A stretch of DNA of 7,910 nucleotides from positions 1-7,910 of the forward strand of contig RFSP01000078.1 in NCBI GenBank assembly GCA_009923895.1. Direction: 5' to 3'. Below, piece after piece: positions 5,580-7,910 of the stretch. Made by a program: the position numbers and the translations under genes. The notes below the pieces were generated by a model. The model had not been told where the DNA came from and made no database searches. It saw nothing but the letters and a program-made list of their open reading frames with translations. Position 1 is the first letter of the stretch; the number at the start of each line of letters is the position of its first letter. Source of the stretch: Betaproteobacteria bacterium. GTDB taxonomy: Bacteria > Pseudomonadota > Gammaproteobacteria > Burkholderiales > Burkholderiaceae_C.

Positions 5580-7103
5580 TCATTCTCCTGGCCGCTCGTG
5601 CAAGGCCAGCCGGCTGCTGTTGGCGGATTCTTCCTCTTCATTGAATTGCAGACGGCGTTGCGCTTGCATGGCGGCAAAGTCCGCGGCGGACACGTCGCCC
5701 GTGATGTAGTGACCGTCAAAGCAACTGGCCTCAAAACCCGACAGCGAAGGGTTGAGTTGCCCAACCACCCGTTTCATGGCGTCCACGTCTTGATAGATCA
5801 AGGCGTCAGCCCCAATGAACGCGCGGATTTCTTCCAATGTGCGGCCATGGGCAATGAGCTCTTCACCCGTGGGCATGTCAATGCCATACACGTTGGGGAA
5901 CTTCACCGGCGGTGCCGCTGAGGCCATATAGACCTTGCGGGCGCCTGCCTCACGCGCCATCTGCACGATTTCTTTGCTGGTGGTCCCCCGCACAATGGAG
6001 TCGTCCACCAGCAACACATTGCGGCCTTTGAACTCCATGCCGATGGCATTGAGCTTTTGTCTCACGCTGCGCTTGCGCACTGCCTGCCCCGGCATGATGA
6101 AGGTGCGGCCCACGTAGCGATTTTTTACAAAACCCTCGCGATAAGGTTTTCCAATGCGGTGGGCCAGTTGCATGGCACTGGGGCGGCTGGACTCTGGGAT
6201 GGGAATGACCACATCGATGGCCGAGGGCGGCATGGCGGAGATGACCCGCTGCGCCAAGGTCTCGCCCATGTTCAATCGCGCGTGATACACCGAAATGCCG
6301 TCCATGACCGAATCGGGTCGGGCCAGATACACGAACTCAAAAACACACGGATTCAACGAGGGGCGTTCGGCACATTGGTGCGCATGCACGCGGCCCTTCA
6401 TGTCCACAAAGACGGCCTCGCCCGGCGCCACGTCTCGCGTCAGGCGGTGCCCGGTGCCTTCCAAGGCCACCGACTCGCTGGCCACCATCACGTCTGCTGC
6501 ATGCTCGCCCTGACCTTGCCCGAAGCAAAGAGGCCGAATGCCAAATGGGTCTCTAAATGCCAGCAGTCCATGGCCCGCAATGAGCGCCACCACGGCATAT
6601 GACCCCTTGAGGCGTCGGTGAACCGCCCCCACCGCGTTGAAAATGGCCTGCGGCGTCAGCGGCAAATCGGCCGCGGCTTTTTCCAGTTCGTGCGCGAGCA
6701 CATTGATGAGCACCTCGGTGTCGCTGCCCGTGTTGATGTGCCGCCGGTCCACCGCAAACAGTTCTTGCTTGAGCGCGGCCGCATTGGTCAGGTTGCCGTT
6801 GTGCACCAACACGATGCCGTAGGGCGCATTCACATAAAAGGGCTGGGCCTCTTCTTCGCTGTAGGCGTTGCCGGCCGTGGGGTAGCGCACTTGGCCCAGG
6901 CCCACCGTGCCTGGCAGGGCCCGCATGTTTCGTGTCCGGAACACATCGCGCACCATGCCACGTGCTTTGTGCATAAAGCACTTGGTGTCTTGCATGGTCA
7001 CGATGCCTGCCGCATCTTGGCCGCGGTGCTGCAGCAGCAGCAATGCGTCATAAATCAACTGATTGACTGCAGACTGGGAGATGACGCCAACAATGCCACA
7101 CAT
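5580..7103 (-). CDS. purF: Amidophosphoribosyltransferase (glutamine PRPP amidotransferase)
   Basis: A 507-residue cytoplasmic enzyme for the committed step of purine synthesis, PRPP plus glutamine to 5-phosphoribosylamine. The protein begins MCGIVG, so Cys2 becomes the N-terminal nucleophile after Met removal and there is no propeptide, as in E. coli. The glutaminase half shows LLLLQHRGQDAAG (21-33), RYPTAG (73-78), HNGN (101-104) and GSDTE (126-130). The phosphoribosyltransferase half shows PIPESSRPSA (301-310), NRYVGRTFI (328-336, the flexible loop that closes over PRPP) and the PRPP-binding signature VLLVDDSIVRGTT (363-375). Length and motifs are complete, so it should be functional. It follows cvpA by 22 bases and precedes metZ by 3. 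The start ATG at 7103 has only a weak purine stretch upstream (GAAAG). I saw no convincing PurR-type operator, but the promoter of the cluster lies outside the window. Confidence 0.98.
   Translation of the reverse strand: MCGIVGVISQSAVNQLIYDALLLLQHRGQDAAGIVTMQDTKCFMHKARGMVRDVFRTRNMRALPGTVGLGQVRYPTAGNAYSEEEAQPFYVNAPYGIVLVHNGNLTNAAALKQELFAVDRRHINTGSDTEVLINVLAHELEKAAADLPLTPQAIFNAVGAVHRRLKGSYAVVALIAGHGLLAFRDPFGIRPLCFGQGQGEHAADVMVASESVALEGTGHRLTRDVAPGEAVFVDMKGRVHAHQCAERPSLNPCVFEFVYLARPDSVMDGISVYHARLNMGETLAQRVISAMPPSAIDVVIPIPESSRPSAMQLAHRIGKPYREGFVKNRYVGRTFIMPGQAVRKRSVRQKLNAIGMEFKGRNVLLVDDSIVRGTTSKEIVQMAREAGARKVYMASAAPPVKFPNVYGIDMPTGEELIAHGRTLEEIRAFIGADALIYQDVDAMKRVVGQLNPSLSGFEASCFDGHYITGDVSAADFAAMQAQRRLQFNEEEESANSSRLALHERPGE
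5585..5589 (-). promoter_or_regulatory. Shine-Dalgarno site of metZ, inside purF
   Basis: On the minus strand AGGAG lies 8 bases before the metZ ATG at 5576 and within the last codons of purF. It fixes the metZ start and fits translation of metZ from the purF message. Confidence 0.7.
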
Positions 7104-7125
7104 GCCAAGGTCTTTCAGTGTGAGT

Positions 7126-7623
7126 TCATGCAGGCAGCCACTGGGCCAAGGCCGAAGGCAACAAAGGTTTGACCCCTTGCACGGCCACCATGAGCCAACG
7201 GGCTACCAAAGAAGACTGCCACAGCGGTGATTGTGCCGCCGGAGTCAAGGCCACCACCGTCGCCACCAACATCAGAAGCACCCCGCCGCGAATCAGGCCA
7301 AACACGGCGCCCAGCAACCGATCGGGCCATGTGAGGGGGGTGGCTGAGACCACCAGTTTCACCAGCTTGGCCAACAAGGTCCAGACCACCAAGGCGGCCA
7401 CGAAGGCCAGCACCAAGGCGGCCGAATGGTTGAGCGCCCCGCCCGCCGCGCCAATGGGGATGTGCGGTGCGATCCGCGGCGCAGCCCAACCCGACACAAA
7501 GTAAGCCACCAGCCACCCGGCCAGCGACATCATTTCAAACACCAAGCCCCGAAACAATCCCACCAAAACGGAGACCAACACCACGGCGCCCAATGTCAGA
7601 TCCACCCAGGCGTGATCGTCCAT
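7126..7623 (-). CDS. cvpA: CvpA family inner-membrane protein
   Basis: A membrane protein of 165 residues, the usual length for CvpA. Hydrophobic segments lie at about residues 8-25, 31-48, 67-92 and 105-127. Family features are GLFRGLVFEMMSLAGW (22-37), with the conserved RG and E between helices 1 and 2, and the DRLLGAVFGLIRG block (101-113) before the last helix. CvpA was named for its need in colicin V production in E. coli and is linked to envelope homeostasis; its molecular role is still unclear. Its place directly before purF is a widespread arrangement in proteobacteria and supports the call. The start at 7623 has AAGGGAG 6 bases upstream. Confidence 0.94.
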   Translation of the reverse strand: MDDHAWVDLTLGAVVLVSVLVGLFRGLVFEMMSLAGWLVAYFVSGWAAPRIAPHIPIGAAGGALNHSAALVLAFVAALVVWTLLAKLVKLVVSATPLTWPDRLLGAVFGLIRGGVLLMLVATVVALTPAAQSPLWQSSLVARWLMVAVQGVKPLLPSALAQWLPA

Positions 7624-7629
7624 CAGCGG

Positions 7630-7636
7630 CTCCCTT
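7630..7636 (-). promoter_or_regulatory. Shine-Dalgarno site of cvpA
   Basis: On the minus strand AAGGGAG lies 6 bases before the cvpA ATG at 7623, in the 16-base gap after the SPOR gene's stop codon. Confidence 0.7.
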
Positions 7637-7639
7637 GCT

Positions 7640-7910
7640 TCACAAGGTCAGCACCGAGGCCGGCAAATTTGCGGCACGCAACTTGGCCGCCGCCTGCTGA
7701 GCTTCTTCGCGGGTCTTGAACGGCCCCACCCGCACGCGCGTGCGCTTGCCATTGGGAGTGTCCACCTCTTGGGTGTAGGTTTTCAGGCCCAGCTTCTCGG
7801 CCTTGCTGCGGGCCTCGCGGGTGGCTGCGGCATCGGCAAACGCCCCCACTTGCACGGTGAATTTGCCGGCCTTGGCGTCTGACTTCGCGTCCGGCTTGGT
7901 TTCTTTCTTG
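7640..7910 (-). CDS. dedD: SPOR-domain protein (DedD-like), C-terminal part; gene cut by the window's right edge
   Basis: The open frame runs off the right end of the window, so only the last 89 residues are visible; the N-terminus is missing because of the window, not because of a mutation. It begins in a Lys/Ala/Asp-rich linker (KKETKPDAKSDAKAGK), then a SPOR domain of about 70 residues: FTVQVGAFAD, KAEKLGLKTYTQEV, RVRVGPFKTREEAQQAAAKL, ending in NLPASVLTL. SPOR domains bind glycan strands stripped of stem peptides at division septa. DedD-type proteins have an N-terminal membrane anchor, a charged linker and this terminal domain, and sit just before cvpA-purF (typically after folC) in many proteobacteria. 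The visible part and the context fit that; the anchor cannot be checked here. A GTG at 7855 lies inside the SPOR domain and is not a plausible start. Confidence 0.88.
   Translation of the reverse strand, partial: KKETKPDAKSDAKAGKFTVQVGAFADAAATREARSKAEKLGLKTYTQEVDTPNGKRTRVRVGPFKTREEAQQAAAKLRAANLPASVLTL

Overview
The window reads as a chromosomal core region of a betaproteobacterium, most likely order Burkholderiales and probably family Comamonadaceae. The reasons are the high GC content, a Bug-type (TctC-like) periplasmic binding protein, which is a family greatly expanded in these bacteria, and the gene order SPOR protein–cvpA–purF–metZ–gltX with tRNA genes behind gltX. The family-level placement is inference from gene content; no phylogeny was run.

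Layout. Positions 1-1075 hold one plus-strand gene, an orphan Bug-type solute-binding protein (80-1075). Everything else is on the minus strand, so transcription there runs from high to low coordinates. From the right edge it goes: the C-terminal part of a SPOR-domain (DedD-like) protein cut by the window edge (7640-7910), cvpA (7126-7623), purF (5580-7103), metZ (4344-5576), gltX (2917-4347), tRNA-Ala(GGC), tRNA-Glu(TTC), tRNA-Asp(GTC), and an intrinsic terminator (2501-2542). Beyond that terminator a second small minus-strand pair, a secreted alpha/beta-hydrolase (1543-2451) and a four-helix membrane protein (1118-1546), runs toward the Bug gene and ends convergently with it.

How the genes fit together. 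The large minus-strand cluster looks like one transcription unit. The gaps are 16, 22 and 3 bases, followed by a 4-base ATGA stop/start overlap between metZ and gltX. It joins cell-envelope functions (SPOR protein, CvpA), the committed step of purine synthesis (PurF), sulfur incorporation into methionine by direct sulfhydrylation (MetZ), and glutamyl-tRNA synthesis (GltX). GltX is followed within the same strand by the gene for its own tRNA substrate, flanked by tRNA-Ala and tRNA-Asp. A promoter with a perfect TATAAT -10 box overlaps the end of gltX and can start tRNA transcription independently. No terminator was seen between gltX and the tRNAs, so read-through is also possible. The hydrolase/membrane-protein pair is also coupled by an ATGA overlap.

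There is no intergenic stretch above 300 bases, and no mobile element, CRISPR array, phage gene or toxin/defence system was found. The window is mostly ordinary conserved biology. The least understood part is the hydrolase/membrane-protein pair, and the neatest regulatory question is the promoter buried in the gltX end.
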